This document shows, piece after piece, positions 36,333-45,496 of a DNA stretch of 64,000 nt. Position numbers and translations under genes: made by a program. How positions within the stretch are numbered: position 1 is the first letter of the stretch; each line of letters opens with the position of its first letter. A model generated the notes under the pieces. That model searched no databases. It was not told the origin of the DNA and saw only the letters and a program-made list of their open reading frames with translations. Origin of the DNA: Bryobacteraceae bacterium (GTDB lineage: Bacteria > Acidobacteriota > Terriglobia > Bryobacterales > Bryobacteraceae); contig JABAQT010000004.1 in the NCBI GenBank assembly GCA_019187195.1, positions 1 to 64,000 of the forward strand. The letters are read 5' to 3'.

Positions 36333-38162
36333 ATGAAGTTCTCCTTGGAAAGGGCGTCAGCCGTACTATTAGTTCTATTCGGCGCTGCCACAATCCCATC
36401 CTGTACCCGCCATGCGGCACAAACCGCCAAGTCCCCTTTGCAACCGTCCGTCAATCCCGCTGAGAAGCTGTTCCAGCAGGGCTGGCAGGCGGAGGTGGCG
36501 GCGAACTATGCGCTGGCCGCGGAGACCTACGAAAAGGCCGTAGCCGCGGATCCGAACTACGCTCCGGCATGGCGGCATCTCGGAAGAGTGGCCCTGTTGC
36601 GGAATGATCCGCAACGGGCGCTGGACCGGCTGGGGCGGGCATTGCAACTCGAACCGCGCGACGCGGTGGCCTTGCACTGGAGGGGGGACGCCTACCTGAA
36701 GCTCTACCAGCCGGCAAAGGCGATTCCGGACTATCAGCGAGCGGCCGAACTCGAACAGGAACTGCTCGAACGGGCCGAAATCCATCACTCCTGCGGCCTG
36801 GCCTACATCCAGTTGGGAGATTTCAAGCAGGCTCTCGATCAGTATTCGAAGGCGGTGCGCTGGCGGCCGGGTGACGCCCGCAACTACCTCGACCGCGCCG
36901 TGATCCTGCGAAAGTTCGGGCGCCTCGATGAAGCGCGGCAGGATCTCGCGATTGCCGTCACGCTATCCCCGGGCAATGGCGACGCGCGGCTCGAGATAGG
37001 GGGCGTCCTTTACCAGCTTGGGCAGTTCGCTTCCGCCATACCGGAGTTGCAGCGCGCGGTCGAACTCGAGCCGTCGAGCGCGCTCGCCTGGCAGCTTCTG
37101 GGGGAATCGAACCTGCGGGTGAAGAGATACGATGAAGCCGCGAAAGCCTTGACGAAAGTGGTGGATCTCGATCCGAACAATCCGCGCCTGCGCTTGAACC
37201 TGGGAATCGCGCGCGTCCACACGGGCCGGATCGAGAACGCGCTCGAGGACTTCGCGGCGGCGCTGCGCCTGCGCCCGGATTATGGGGAGGCGTTTCTCGA
37301 GCGCGGGCGGGCGTACATGCTCTCCGGCCGCTACGAGAAGGCCCGTGACGATATGCTGCAGGCTCTCAAACTGTATCCGGCATCGGAAGAGGCGAAGCTG
37401 GCGCTGCGGCAGGCGAACGAGAACATAGCGGCTTTGTCGCAGCCGCCGCCGAAGCCCGAGGCGAAACCGGCTCCAGCCCCGGCGCCGGCCATCTCCCGGG
37501 CCATCCCTCCGGTTCCCTCGAAAGCGCCGGTGGATGCGCGCGCGGCCGAAGCGCGCTGGCGCGCGGGCCGCGATTTCATCTACGCCCACCAATACGTAAA
37601 GGCCATCGCCGAGTTGAACGAGGCGGTGCGGCTGAAGCCGGACTATGCCGAGGCGTTCAACGCCCGCGGCTTCGCTCGCCTGCTGATGAAGGAATACACA
37701 AGCGCGATTGCGGATTTCGACACGGCATTGAGGATTTCACCGCGGTATGCCAACGCGATGCACAACCGCGAAGTGGCGCTGAAGGCGGCGGGAGAAGAGA
37801 AGATGCGGCAGGCCGGAGCGCGGCAGGCGGCGCCCGCCGCTCCGAGCGCCTCCTCGAGCCTGGAGTCCGCCGCGGCCCGTTACCTTCATGCCAGGGAATT
37901 GATCAACGCGAGGCAGTACGCGCAGGCAATCGACGAGTTCAGCCGCGCGATTCAATTGAGGCCGGATTATCCGCAGGCCTACAACGCGCGGGGGTTTGCC
38001 TGGCTGCTGATGGGCGAATATTCAAGAGCCATCGCGGACTTCAACCAGGCGCTGCGCCATCTTCCGAGTTACGCCAACGCCTATCACAACCGGGCGGTGG
38101 CGCTGAAGGCGTCGGAAAGCAGGGAGCGGGGAGGGCTGGCCACGCGGGTTTCGCCCCGTTAG
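36333..38162 (+). CDS. TPR-repeat lipoprotein
   Basis: The 609-residue protein begins with a hydrophobic signal whose IPSC could be a lipobox. About nine tetratricopeptide repeats fill residues 45-360 (YALAAETYEKAVAADPNYAP, RHLGRVALLRNDPQRALDRL, LRLNLGIARVHTGRIENALE). A Pro/Ala linker (PPPKPEAKPAPAPAPAISRA) follows, then two near-duplicate TPR blocks. Block one holds YVKAIAELNEAVRLKPDYAE and RLLMKEYTSAIADFDTALRI. Block two holds YAQAIDEFSRAIQLRPDYPQ and WLLMGEYSRAIADFNQALRH. It is probably a periplasmic-facing scaffold. Its TAG overlaps the stop codon of the convergent VWA gene (shared TTAG). AAGG lies a few bases before the ATG. Confidence 0.88.
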   Translation: MKFSLERASAVLLVLFGAATIPSCTRHAAQTAKSPLQPSVNPAEKLFQQGWQAEVAANYALAAETYEKAVAADPNYAPAWRHLGRVALLRNDPQRALDRLGRALQLEPRDAVALHWRGDAYLKLYQPAKAIPDYQRAAELEQELLERAEIHHSCGLAYIQLGDFKQALDQYSKAVRWRPGDARNYLDRAVILRKFGRLDEARQDLAIAVTLSPGNGDARLEIGGVLYQLGQFASAIPELQRAVELEPSSALAWQLLGESNLRVKRYDEAAKALTKVVDLDPNNPRLRLNLGIARVHTGRIENALEDFAAALRLRPDYGEAFLERGRAYMLSGRYEKARDDMLQALKLYPASEEAKLALRQANENIAALSQPPPKPEAKPAPAPAPAISRAIPPVPSKAPVDARAAEARWRAGRDFIYAHQYVKAIAELNEAVRLKPDYAEAFNARGFARLLMKEYTSAIADFDTALRISPRYANAMHNREVALKAAGEEKMRQAGARQAAPAAPSASSSLESAAARYLHARELINARQYAQAIDEFSRAIQLRPDYPQAYNARGFAWLLMGEYSRAIADFNQALRHLPSYANAYHNRAVALKASESRERGGLATRVSPR

Positions 38163-39382
38163 TGAATGGTCTTGCTCTTGCGGTTCATGTAATCGAGCAG
38201 CAGGTACTCGCCGAGGGTATACGGGGTGGTGAAATAGGCCTTGCCGCGGCAGAGCTCGGTCACCTGCTGGACGAACTGCACGAGGCCGTAGTCGCTGGCC
38301 AGCATGAAGGTATTGATCAGGATGCCCTTGCGCTTGCAGCGGCCCACTTCCTCGAGTGTGCGGCTGATGACAAGCGGATCGAGCCCGAAGGCGTTGCGGT
38401 ACATCCTGCCGTCATCGAGGGTGAGCGCCGAGGGCTTGCCGTCGGTGATCATGATGATCTGCTTCATGTCCTTGCGTTCTTTCTCGAGCAGGCGCTGCGC
38501 GAGGATGAGGCCGTCCCGGGTGTTTGTGTACCAGGGGCCCACGTGAACCCGCGCAAGTTCGGAAAGCCGCACTTCCTCGGCGGAATCATGGAAGAGGACG
38601 CAGCGCAGCGTGTCGCCGGGGAACTGCGTGCGGATGAGGTGGGCCAGGGCGAGAGCCACCTTCTTGGCCGGCGTGAAACGGTCTTCTCCGTAGAGGATCA
38701 TGCTGTGGCTGCAATCCAGCATCAGCACGGTGGCGCAGGAGCTGCGGTATTCGGACTGGTGGACGTGCAGATCCTTGTATTCGAGATTCAAGGGAAGCTT
38801 CGGCCCCTCGCGGCGCATGGCCGAGAAGAGCGTGGTGGAGATGTCGAGGTTCAAGGTGTCGCCGAACTCGTATTGTTTCGAGGCTCCACTGGCTTCGATG
38901 CCGGTGGCGAGGTCGCGCGTCTCGTGGGCTCCGAAGCTCGACTTGCCGAGCGAGCCGAGGAGATCCTTGAGAGTCTTGTAGCCGAGGAAGTCGATGGCTT
39001 TGTCCGTGATTTCAACGGTCGAGTTGCCTTCGGCGTTCCCGCCGGCTCCCGCCGTCCCCTGTTGGGCATCGAGGCGCACGTAGCCTTCGTTCACCAGTTG
39101 ACGGGCGAGCCGGCCGACGAGACGGTCGAGTTCCTCGGGGGTCATCCTGTCGAGGATTTCCCGGATCTGCTCCATCTTTTCGGCGTCGAGGAGGCGGTCC
39201 TCATAGAGCGCATGTTCGAGGGCTTCGCGCAGTTGCTCGAAGGACATCGCGCGGCCGGGGGTAGGATAGTAGGGATTGTCGAAGCCGCTTTGAAGGAAAA
39301 AATCGGCCAGCGCGCGCATCAGGTCCTCGGAACTGATGTCCAGATCCTCGGGAGTGTAGCGCGAATACTTGATCCACTTCAT
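38159..39382 (-). CDS. VWA-domain protein (MoxR-associated type)
   Basis: The 407-residue cytoplasmic protein ends with a von Willebrand A domain (about 215-400). The MIDAS motif D223-C-S225-H-S227 is in [20 protein letters not shown], a Thr lies in [10 protein letters not shown], and an Asp lies in [11 protein letters not shown], so metal binding should be intact. The N-terminal half is helical ([19 protein letters not shown]) and resembles the part that contacts AAA+ partners in CoxE/BchD-like proteins. It follows the AAA+ ATPase gene by 18 bases on the same strand. Such pairs act as chaperones that insert cofactors or remodel complexes; the client here is unknown. Confidence 0.9.
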   Translation of the reverse strand: MKWIKYSRYTPEDLDISSEDLMRALADFFLQSGFDNPYYPTPGRAMSFEQLREALEHALYEDRLLDAEKMEQIREILDRMTPEELDRLVGRLARQLVNEGYVRLDAQQGTAGAGGNAEGNSTVEITDKAIDFLGYKTLKDLLGSLGKSSFGAHETRDLATGIEASGASKQYEFGDTLNLDISTTLFSAMRREGPKLPLNLEYKDLHVHQSEYRSSCATVLMLDCSHSMILYGEDRFTPAKKVALALAHLIRTQFPGDTLRCVLFHDSAEEVRLSELARVHVGPWYTNTRDGLILAQRLLEKERKDMKQIIMITDGKPSALTLDDGRMYRNAFGLDPLVISRTLEEVGRCKRKGILINTFMLASDYGLVQFVQQVTELCRGKAYFTTPYTLGEYLLLDYMNRKSKTIH

Positions 39383-39400
39383 GAGGCCCTCCGGAGACGG

Positions 39401-40891
39401 CTAGTTGAACTGACGCCGTTTCTGGCGGCGGGGTTGCTCCTCACCGGGCTCTTCGCGGCGGCGTTCATCGGCGGTGAATCCCAGTTCTTCGTTGCGGCTG
39501 ATACGGCGGTGAGCGTAGAGGCCCTCGAGGATGAACTCGCCGGCGGCGGCGCGGACGGCGTCGTCCGAGCCCGGTCCCACGCCGAGAGCGGCGGTTTTTT
39601 CCATGAGACCCTGGATGGATTGAAGCTGGCGCAGCGATTCGCGGGCTCCGAGAGAGGCGTCGAGTTTGAGGGCGCCGCCGAGATCGAAGTATTGCACGAT
39701 CTGGTTCATGTTAACGCCCTCGAAGTGGTTGGAGAAGACGCGCGCGGCGGCAAGGCGGATCAGTTCCCTGGCGACGGCTTCCGAGCCCTTCAATTCGCCC
39801 TCATACTCGAGCTCGAGTTTGCCCGTGATGGAAGGCAGAGCGTTGTAGAGATCGGAAACGCGGGCGGCGGCCACCTTGCCGCCGCAGCGGATGGCGCGCG
39901 CCTCGGCGTTGGAAGCGACGTTTTCGCTGACGGTGATGGGGAGGCGTTGAGAGACGCCGGAACGTTTGTCGATCTTCTTATCCTCGCGGGCGAGGAAGGC
40001 GATCTGTTCGATCACCTCCTGAAGGTAAGGGGGGATGATGATTTCGACGGGCGAGCGGCGCTTGAGCCAGGACTCCTGGCGGGTGATGGCCATTCCCTGT
40101 TCGACGGTGAGCGGATAGTGGGTCCGGATCTCGCTCCCGATGCGATCCTTGAGAGGAGTGATGATCTTGCCGCGGGCGGTGTAGTCTTCGGGATTGGCCG
40201 TGAAGACGAGGAGGACATCGAGGGGTAGGCGGACGGGATAACCCTTAATCTGGACGTCGCCTTCCTGCATGATATTGAAGAGCCCGACCTGGATCTTGCC
40301 GGCAAGATCGGGAAGTTCGTTGATGGCGAAGATGCCGCGGTTGGCGCGCGGGAGAAGGCCGTAGTGGATGGTGAGTTCGTCGGCGATATCCTGTCCGCGG
40401 CGGGCGGCCTTGATGGGGTCGATATCGCCGATCATGTCGGCGATGGTGACATCGGGGGTGGCGAGTTTTTCGATGTAGCGGTCCGCGGCGGCGATCCAGG
40501 CGATGGGCGTGTCGTCGCCTTTGTGAAGCAGCAGTTCGCGGGCATAGCGGGAGATGGGGCGGTAGGGGTTGTCGCGGATTTCGCTGCCGGCGACGTAGGG
40601 CATGGCTTCATCGAGCAGGGTGGTGAGCATGCGGATGATGCGCGTCTTCGCCTGGCCGCGAAGACCGAGCAGAATGAAGTTGTGGCGCGAGAGAACGGCG
40701 TTGACGATTTGCGGGACCACCGTGTCCTCGTAGCCGATGACGCCGGGGAAGAGGGAGCATTTTCCGGCCAGGCGCGCGATGAGGTTTTCACGCATTTCAT
40801 CCTTCACGGCGCGGGCGGCGATGCGCTCTTCGGTGAATCGGGGATCGCGCCGTAAGGCTCCCAAGGTGGCGGGTAAATCATGCAAGTTCAT
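39401..40891 (-). CDS. AAA+ ATPase, magnesium-chelatase-ChlI/MoxR-like
   Basis: From ATG 40891 the product is 496 residues. A strong AGGAGG lies 9 bases before this ATG, which therefore beats the upstream in-frame ATGs at 40969 and 40900. Walker A is GLRGQAKTRI (G76 to T83) and Walker B reads GIFAINELPDL, with Asn-Glu replacing the usual Asp-Glu. Sensor-1 is LLVFTANPEDYTARGKIITP, and an arginine-finger-like LKDRIGSEIRTHYPL follows. The C-terminal lid is helical with a charged tail (RRREEPGEEQPRRQKRRQ). It forms a two-gene unit with the VWA protein. Expected to be a hexameric remodelling motor; its client is not identifiable from neighbours. Confidence 0.92.
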   Translation of the reverse strand: MNLHDLPATLGALRRDPRFTEERIAARAVKDEMRENLIARLAGKCSLFPGVIGYEDTVVPQIVNAVLSRHNFILLGLRGQAKTRIIRMLTTLLDEAMPYVAGSEIRDNPYRPISRYARELLLHKGDDTPIAWIAAADRYIEKLATPDVTIADMIGDIDPIKAARRGQDIADELTIHYGLLPRANRGIFAINELPDLAGKIQVGLFNIMQEGDVQIKGYPVRLPLDVLLVFTANPEDYTARGKIITPLKDRIGSEIRTHYPLTVEQGMAITRQESWLKRRSPVEIIIPPYLQEVIEQIAFLAREDKKIDKRSGVSQRLPITVSENVASNAEARAIRCGGKVAAARVSDLYNALPSITGKLELEYEGELKGSEAVARELIRLAAARVFSNHFEGVNMNQIVQYFDLGGALKLDASLGARESLRQLQSIQGLMEKTAALGVGPGSDDAVRAAAGEFILEGLYAHRRISRNEELGFTADERRREEPGEEQPRRQKRRQFN

Positions 40892-40976
40892 CTCGAGCAT
40901 CCTCCTTCGGGTACGGCTACCGAGCATTGTAGCAGTCCGCCCCGCATCGTCCGCCGCGAGAGAGATCACATGGGGC

Positions 40977-41858
40977 TCAGCGCCCGCTCCGGAGCCCCTC
41001 GTTCATGAGCCAGCGAATCAGTCCGGACGGGTCGTTGGTAAGGATTCCATCCATGCCGAGTTCAACGTACTTGCGCCAACTCGAGGGATCATCCGCCGTG
41101 CTCGAGTAGATTTTCAGGCCCGCGGCGTGGAGTTTGTCCATGTCGCCCGCGGCGAGGTCGTTGAAGTGGAGCATGATGTGGGTAGCCTGGTGCTTACGGG
41201 CGAGAGCCAGGTAGTCCGGTTTGAACCGCCGGGCTCCCACGAGGCAGCGGCCGATGGCGGGATCGAGTTTCCGCATCTCATCGAGCGTGCGATAGTCGCT
41301 TGATTGAAGCAGAAACCGCCGTTCGGCTCCGTATTTCTTCAGGATGGCGTGGATCAACGAAACAAACCTGGCCGGGGGGACGAAATAAGGCGAACTATCC
41401 GGCTCCATTTTCGTCTCTCCGAACAGGATGACGTTGCGGCCGCGGAAGGCTTGCACGAGCTCGTCCAAGGTGGGGATGCGGGCTCCCGGCGATGGCTGCT
41501 GCCGGGGGAATGCGCGCGGAGGGCGCGAGCCGCAATCGAGCTGGCGAATCCGCGCCAGCGTGAGGCTGCGAATGGGAGCGGGGAAGGCGATGTCCGCGCC
41601 GGGAACGGGAGTGCAGATTTCCCGGTCGAGCGAGGTGTTGTGATGCAGCACCACGCGATCGTCCGCGGTCACGCCCATGTCGAATTCCAGGACCTCCGCG
41701 CCGAGCGCGGCGGCGTTCCGGAACGCGTCCATCGTATTCTCCGGCCGCTGCGCCATTCCTCCGCGGTGCGCGATCACGATGGGCGCGTTCATGGCTCCGA
41801 AGCCTGGTGGCGCGCACGAAATCAGAAGGACTATTGAATAAAACATGAATCGCATCAT
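40977..41858 (-). CDS. Glycerophosphodiester phosphodiesterase lipoprotein
   Basis: From ATG 41858 the product is 293 residues: MMRFMFYSIVLLISCAPPGF includes the lipobox LISC, so it is probably a periplasmic lipoprotein. Catalytic GDPD residues are visible: H31-R32 in VIAHRGGMAQRPENTMDAF, E40-N41, E58 and D60 in EVLEFDMGVTADD, and H72/H73 in VVLHHNTSLDRE. A later FGETKMEPDSS gives the second acidic/Lys site. The enzyme would release glycerol-3-phosphate from glycerophosphodiesters. The long frame back to 43112 is fortuitous and covers the TrmB and isomerase genes on the other strand. AGGA lies about 10 bases before the ATG. Confidence 0.92.
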   Translation of the reverse strand: MMRFMFYSIVLLISCAPPGFGAMNAPIVIAHRGGMAQRPENTMDAFRNAAALGAEVLEFDMGVTADDRVVLHHNTSLDREICTPVPGADIAFPAPIRSLTLARIRQLDCGSRPPRAFPRQQPSPGARIPTLDELVQAFRGRNVILFGETKMEPDSSPYFVPPARFVSLIHAILKKYGAERRFLLQSSDYRTLDEMRKLDPAIGRCLVGARRFKPDYLALARKHQATHIMLHFNDLAAGDMDKLHAAGLKIYSSTADDPSSWRKYVELGMDGILTNDPSGLIRWLMNEGLRSGR

Positions 41859-41975
41859 CTGTTTTTTTCCTGCCCGGGAATCTGGAAAACAGAAGGCCGG
41901 CAAGCCCATGGGGATTGTACTACAGAGGTGTCCGCGCACGGCGTTTTGTTTTGATATGCTCATGATCCTGTAACG

Positions 41976-42797
41976 ATGCAACGAGATCTGGCGGAGATGG
42001 ATTTTCAGCGATTCTGGCGCAGGCTGCAACAGATGGGCCTGAATGCCTATGAAGCGCGCTCCTACCTGGTGTTGATCGGCCATCCGAGGTTCAAGGCGCT
42101 GGAACTGGCGGCGCGGGCGCACGTGCCGCGGCAGAAGATCTACGAGGTGCTGGACAGCCTGGTGGAGAAGGGTTTCGCGCTGGTGGTGCGGGAAAAGACG
42201 AAGCTGTTTTCGGCGGTCGAGCCGGGGCTGGCGGTGCCGGCGTACCAGGCACGGCGGCAGCGGATGATCGAGAAGGAGATCCAGGAGCAGAACCGGCTGG
42301 GCGATGGGTTGATTGCGGACCTGAACGCGGCCTATTCGGAAGGAATGGGAGGCAGGGGAACGCTCGATTTTCTGCGTATCGTGAGCGAACCCGTGCAGAG
42401 CGGGACGCAGTACCGGACCATGCTCAGCGAAGTGAAGCAGGAGTATCTGGAGTTTTCGCGGCCGCCCTACGCGGTGGACCCGCTCGATGAGCAGCTTGTG
42501 AAGCAGGCCCGCGAGCGCGGGGTCGTGTGCCGCCTGCTGTTTGAAAAAGGGCCGCTCGATGAAGAGCACCGCATGCGGCTGAAGGAGTACGGCGCGGCGG
42601 GGGTGGAAGTGCGGCAGACGGAATCGCTGCCGATGAAGCTGGCCGTGTTTGACGGAAAGCAGGGGCTGGTGGCGCTGCTCGACCCGGTGATTACGAAGCC
42701 GTCCTGGACTTCCGTCGTGTTCGACCACCAGGGGATGGGGGAAGCGATGAGGGGCTTGTTTGAGGTTCACTGGAACAAAGGGGAAGTGATCGGGTAG
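41976..42797 (+). CDS. TrmB-family transcriptional regulator
   Basis: The 273-residue protein opens with the winged helix typical of TrmB: LQQMGLNAYEARSYLVLIGH, ALELAARAHVPRQKIYEVLD, SLVEKGFALVVREKTKLFSA. The C-terminal part (about 125-265) resembles the TrmB effector-binding domain (YLEFSRPPYAVDPLDEQLVK, MKLAVFDGKQGLVALLDP). TrmB proteins, best known in archaea and less frequent in bacteria, usually sense sugars. The gene overlaps the next by one base, so it is probably co-transcribed with the isomerase-like protein and may control it. It diverges from the GDPD lipoprotein gene with 117 bases between, a likely operator site. Confidence 0.9.
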   Translation: MQRDLAEMDFQRFWRRLQQMGLNAYEARSYLVLIGHPRFKALELAARAHVPRQKIYEVLDSLVEKGFALVVREKTKLFSAVEPGLAVPAYQARRQRMIEKEIQEQNRLGDGLIADLNAAYSEGMGGRGTLDFLRIVSEPVQSGTQYRTMLSEVKQEYLEFSRPPYAVDPLDEQLVKQARERGVVCRLLFEKGPLDEEHRMRLKEYGAAGVEVRQTESLPMKLAVFDGKQGLVALLDPVITKPSWTSVVFDHQGMGEAMRGLFEVHWNKGEVIG

Positions 42798-43879
42798 TGC
42801 GGCGCAGAAGTTTTCTGAAGGCGATGAGCGCCGCGGCAGCGCCGTTGGCGCGCGCGGCTTCACCCGTGCGGCTCGGTTATGACACCTATTCGATCCGGGC
42901 GTTCCGCTGGAAGGCATTGGAGCACATCGAGTACGCCGCCAGGCAGAAGCTGGACGCGATCCAGATATCGAGCCTCGGCGACTTCGAGAGTCTGGCTCCG
43001 GCGCACCTGGCGAAAGTAAGAGACGCCGCCGGGCGGCACGGAATCCGGATTGACGGGGGCATCGGCTGCATCTGTCCCACTTCCGCGTCATACAGGAACA
43101 GCGACGGAACACCGGAGGAGTACATTCTGCGCGGGCTGCGCACGGCGAAGGCGCTGGGGGCGGCGGCGATGCGGTGCTTCGTGGGCAGCATGTCCGAGCG
43201 GCGGGGAAAACTGCCGGTGGAAGCGCACATGGAAGCGGCGGTGAAAGTGTTGCAGAGCGTGCGGCCGCGGGCCCTCGAGTATGGCGTGAAGATCGCCATC
43301 GAGAATCACAATGGGGACCTGAGCGCGGCGGAGGTACGGACGATTATCGAGGAGGCGGGTCCGGATCTGGTGGGATCGAACCTCGACACAGGCAATCCGA
43401 TGTGGCTGCTGGAGGATCCGATGCTGACGCTGGAGACGCTGGCTCCCTATGTGGTGACCTCGCATTTTCGGGATTCGGCGATATGGGAGATTCCGGGGGG
43501 CATCATGTTCCAATGGGTGGCGCTGGGCGACGGGAGCATCGACATGCCCAGGTTGACGGCGCGGTTCCATGAACTTTGTCCGCGGGCGGCGATGCAACTG
43601 GAGATCATCACGGGGCGTCCGCCGCAGTTTCTGCCCTGCTACGGCGACGCGCAGTTCTGGAAGGGGTATCCAAAGGTGACGGGCGCGCAGTTTGCGAGGT
43701 TTGCGGCGCTGGCAAAGCAGGGGCATCCGTTTGCGGGCGCGATGATGACGGCTGGGCCTTCGAAGCAGCCGGAAGCGTATGAGGAGGCGCTCAAACTGCA
43801 GCAGCGCATCGACCTGGAGCGGAGTTTCGAGTATGCCAGGAAGAAGCTGGACGCGGGAATCCGCTGGCGCGAGGGTTGA
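42797..43879 (+). CDS. Tat-exported sugar phosphate isomerase/epimerase-like TIM barrel
   Basis: The 360-residue protein begins MRRRSFLKAMSAAAAPLARA, a twin-arginine signal. It then shows the xylose-isomerase-like (AP endonuclease 2) barrel: VRLGYDTYSIRAF, AIQISSLGDF, RCFVGSM, VKIAIENHNGDLSAAEVRT with the metal-ligand Glu, VGSNLDTGNP and VVTSHFRDSAI. The late MQLEIITGRP supplies the last Glu. It would bind a divalent metal and isomerise or epimerise a sugar outside the cytoplasm. The GTG start shares one base with the TrmB stop. Its export, despite the cytoplasmic name of the family, is common in Acidobacteria and Planctomycetes. The substrate is unknown. Confidence 0.9.
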   Translation: MRRRSFLKAMSAAAAPLARAASPVRLGYDTYSIRAFRWKALEHIEYAARQKLDAIQISSLGDFESLAPAHLAKVRDAAGRHGIRIDGGIGCICPTSASYRNSDGTPEEYILRGLRTAKALGAAAMRCFVGSMSERRGKLPVEAHMEAAVKVLQSVRPRALEYGVKIAIENHNGDLSAAEVRTIIEEAGPDLVGSNLDTGNPMWLLEDPMLTLETLAPYVVTSHFRDSAIWEIPGGIMFQWVALGDGSIDMPRLTARFHELCPRAAMQLEIITGRPPQFLPCYGDAQFWKGYPKVTGAQFARFAALAKQGHPFAGAMMTAGPSKQPEAYEEALKLQQRIDLERSFEYARKKLDAGIRWREG

Positions 43880-43883
43880 GCCT

Positions 43884-45422
43884 CTACCGCAGCAGTTTGG
43901 CGAAGGCTTTACGGCCCTCGTCGAACTTACCGACGGCCAGGGCGCGCTGCGCATCGCCGTTGAAACGGAAGCTCTTGTAAATGGCGCGCTTGGAGGCATC
44001 GATTTCATCGAGGAAGGCTCCGATGGCTTCGGCGCGGCGGTGCGGGGTTCCATCGACACGAAAGTAGATGGGGCTCGTGTGGGCGAAGACGGGAAAGCCC
44101 GCGTAGGTCCTGGCGGCTCCGGTGACGCGCGCGGCGATCCATCCGCCCTGCTCGACTTCGATCTCGCGTTCGAGGCGGGCTTCGCGGCCCTCGATGGATG
44201 TCTGGTCCGCGACGACGCGGCCGTCGTGGATGATTTCGACGCGGTCGAAGGGAATGCGGGAAAGAACGCGGGCAGCGACCTTCACGCGGGGGCCGGGTTG
44301 AAGAACGGCTCCGGGTCCTTTGCCGCCGGCGGTGAACTCGATCAGCGGGCCGTTGCTGACGAAAGTGCGTCCGGCGCGGAGTCCTTGAATCCAGGTGTCG
44401 TAGGTGAAGGCTCCCTCGACCTGAACGAACACGCGGTTGTGATCGTAGATCCACCAGTCGGTCCCGCTCGAGACGGGGATTTGAAGGCCGCAATCGAGGA
44501 GGCGGTAGTAGCGGCCGTAATCGGCGGCGAGCCCGTCGGCGACGTTGTAAGCGTCCATCAGGCCGAGCGCGGCGGCGACGGGCGCCTCGAGACCGCTGCC
44601 GTTGTGGCACCAGACGGTGAGGCCGCCGAGCTCGCGGGCCTGCGCGCAGAGCGTGGAGAGGGTGGGGTAGTCCGGCGCCTTGCCATCCTTGCTGAGAAGC
44701 CCGGTGGAAACGGGCTCGATGGGCCTGGGGATATTGAGAAACAGCACGTGGCCGTAGCCGAAATCGCCGAAGGTGTGATTGTTGCGAGCCTCCTCGCCCA
44801 TGTCCATGATGACGCCGTCTCGGGAGAACTGAGGGAGACGCCCGACAGTGTAGCGATTGGTGATATAGGGAGAGTCGCCGCGGATGAGGTAGCTGAGGAC
44901 GCTGACATCGAGGTCCTCGGCGGGCGGGACCATGCGGATGCGGTCGTCGGGATTCTCGTCGATGGAGAGGTGGTAGTGGGTGTGCGTGTTGCCGGAATAC
45001 CAGCCGCGGGCTTTCGTATCGAGCAGGGGATGAACGGTGAGATCCACCTGGTGGCGCAGGCCGCTGCCGACTTCGGTGAATTCGACGGCGGGTTTGTGGC
45101 AGATGCCGCGGACGGCCTCGATGCGGTAGCGTCCGGCGGGGACGGCGACCTCGTACTCGCCGCGGGCATAGAAGTAGTGACGGCGGTCCGGCATCGTGCG
45201 GATGGCGTTGGCGGGCATGTAGACCTCGTCCGTGCCGGAACCGGTGACGCGCAGTTTGGCGGCAATAGGGCGGCCGGCGGGGTCGCGGAGGCTGCCGCGG
45301 ATGATGGCGGGCGCGGAGGTGTCGGGCTTCTGGCCGTGGAGCGGGGCAAGCAAGGTTCCGGTGGTGAGGACGGGAATGGAAGTGAGAATCTGACGGCGGG
45401 TGAGATGCGGCGTGTGGCCCAT
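43884..45422 (-). CDS. CehA/McbA-like metallohydrolase, Tat-exported
   Basis: From ATG 45422 the product is 512 residues, starting MGHTPHLTRRQILTSIPVLT, a twin-arginine signal. A small carboxypeptidase-regulatory-like sandwich follows (IIRGSLRDPAGRPIAAKLRV). The PHP-type metallohydrolase core begins WYSGNTHTHYHLSI with metal-ligand His residues, and continues ELGGLTVWCHNGSGLEAP and VSSGTDWWIYDHNRVFV. This fits the CehA/McbA family, which includes carbamate- and phosphoester-cleaving enzymes. An ATG at 45440 is in frame but would put the start upstream of a TAGAAT that looks like the -10 element; the later ATG keeps the Tat signal intact. The gene converges on the TrmB-isomerase operon. Confidence 0.87.
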   Translation of the reverse strand: MGHTPHLTRRQILTSIPVLTTGTLLAPLHGQKPDTSAPAIIRGSLRDPAGRPIAAKLRVTGSGTDEVYMPANAIRTMPDRRHYFYARGEYEVAVPAGRYRIEAVRGICHKPAVEFTEVGSGLRHQVDLTVHPLLDTKARGWYSGNTHTHYHLSIDENPDDRIRMVPPAEDLDVSVLSYLIRGDSPYITNRYTVGRLPQFSRDGVIMDMGEEARNNHTFGDFGYGHVLFLNIPRPIEPVSTGLLSKDGKAPDYPTLSTLCAQARELGGLTVWCHNGSGLEAPVAAALGLMDAYNVADGLAADYGRYYRLLDCGLQIPVSSGTDWWIYDHNRVFVQVEGAFTYDTWIQGLRAGRTFVSNGPLIEFTAGGKGPGAVLQPGPRVKVAARVLSRIPFDRVEIIHDGRVVADQTSIEGREARLEREIEVEQGGWIAARVTGAARTYAGFPVFAHTSPIYFRVDGTPHRRAEAIGAFLDEIDASKRAIYKSFRFNGDAQRALAVGKFDEGRKAFAKLLR

Positions 45423-45430
45423 AGCGGCGG

Positions 45431-45436
45431 ATTCTA
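45431..45436 (-). promoter_or_regulatory. TAGAAT -10-like hexamer eight bases before an ATG
   Basis: On the minus strand TAGAAT is followed by eight bases and the ATG at 45422. There is no Shine-Dalgarno before that ATG, which fits a leaderless transcript. Confidence 0.4.
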
Positions 45437-45496
45437 TCATGAAGCGCGCGAAGCGGCGCGTCCCGTGGTAGGATAGGGCGCATTGGAGGATGACTC

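Noticed and set aside
41859..43112. Upstream extension of the GDPD frame across the TrmB and isomerase genes
   Set aside because: The lipobox signal starting at 41858 gives a clean start, and the extension is low-complexity shadow sequence opposite two well-supported genes.
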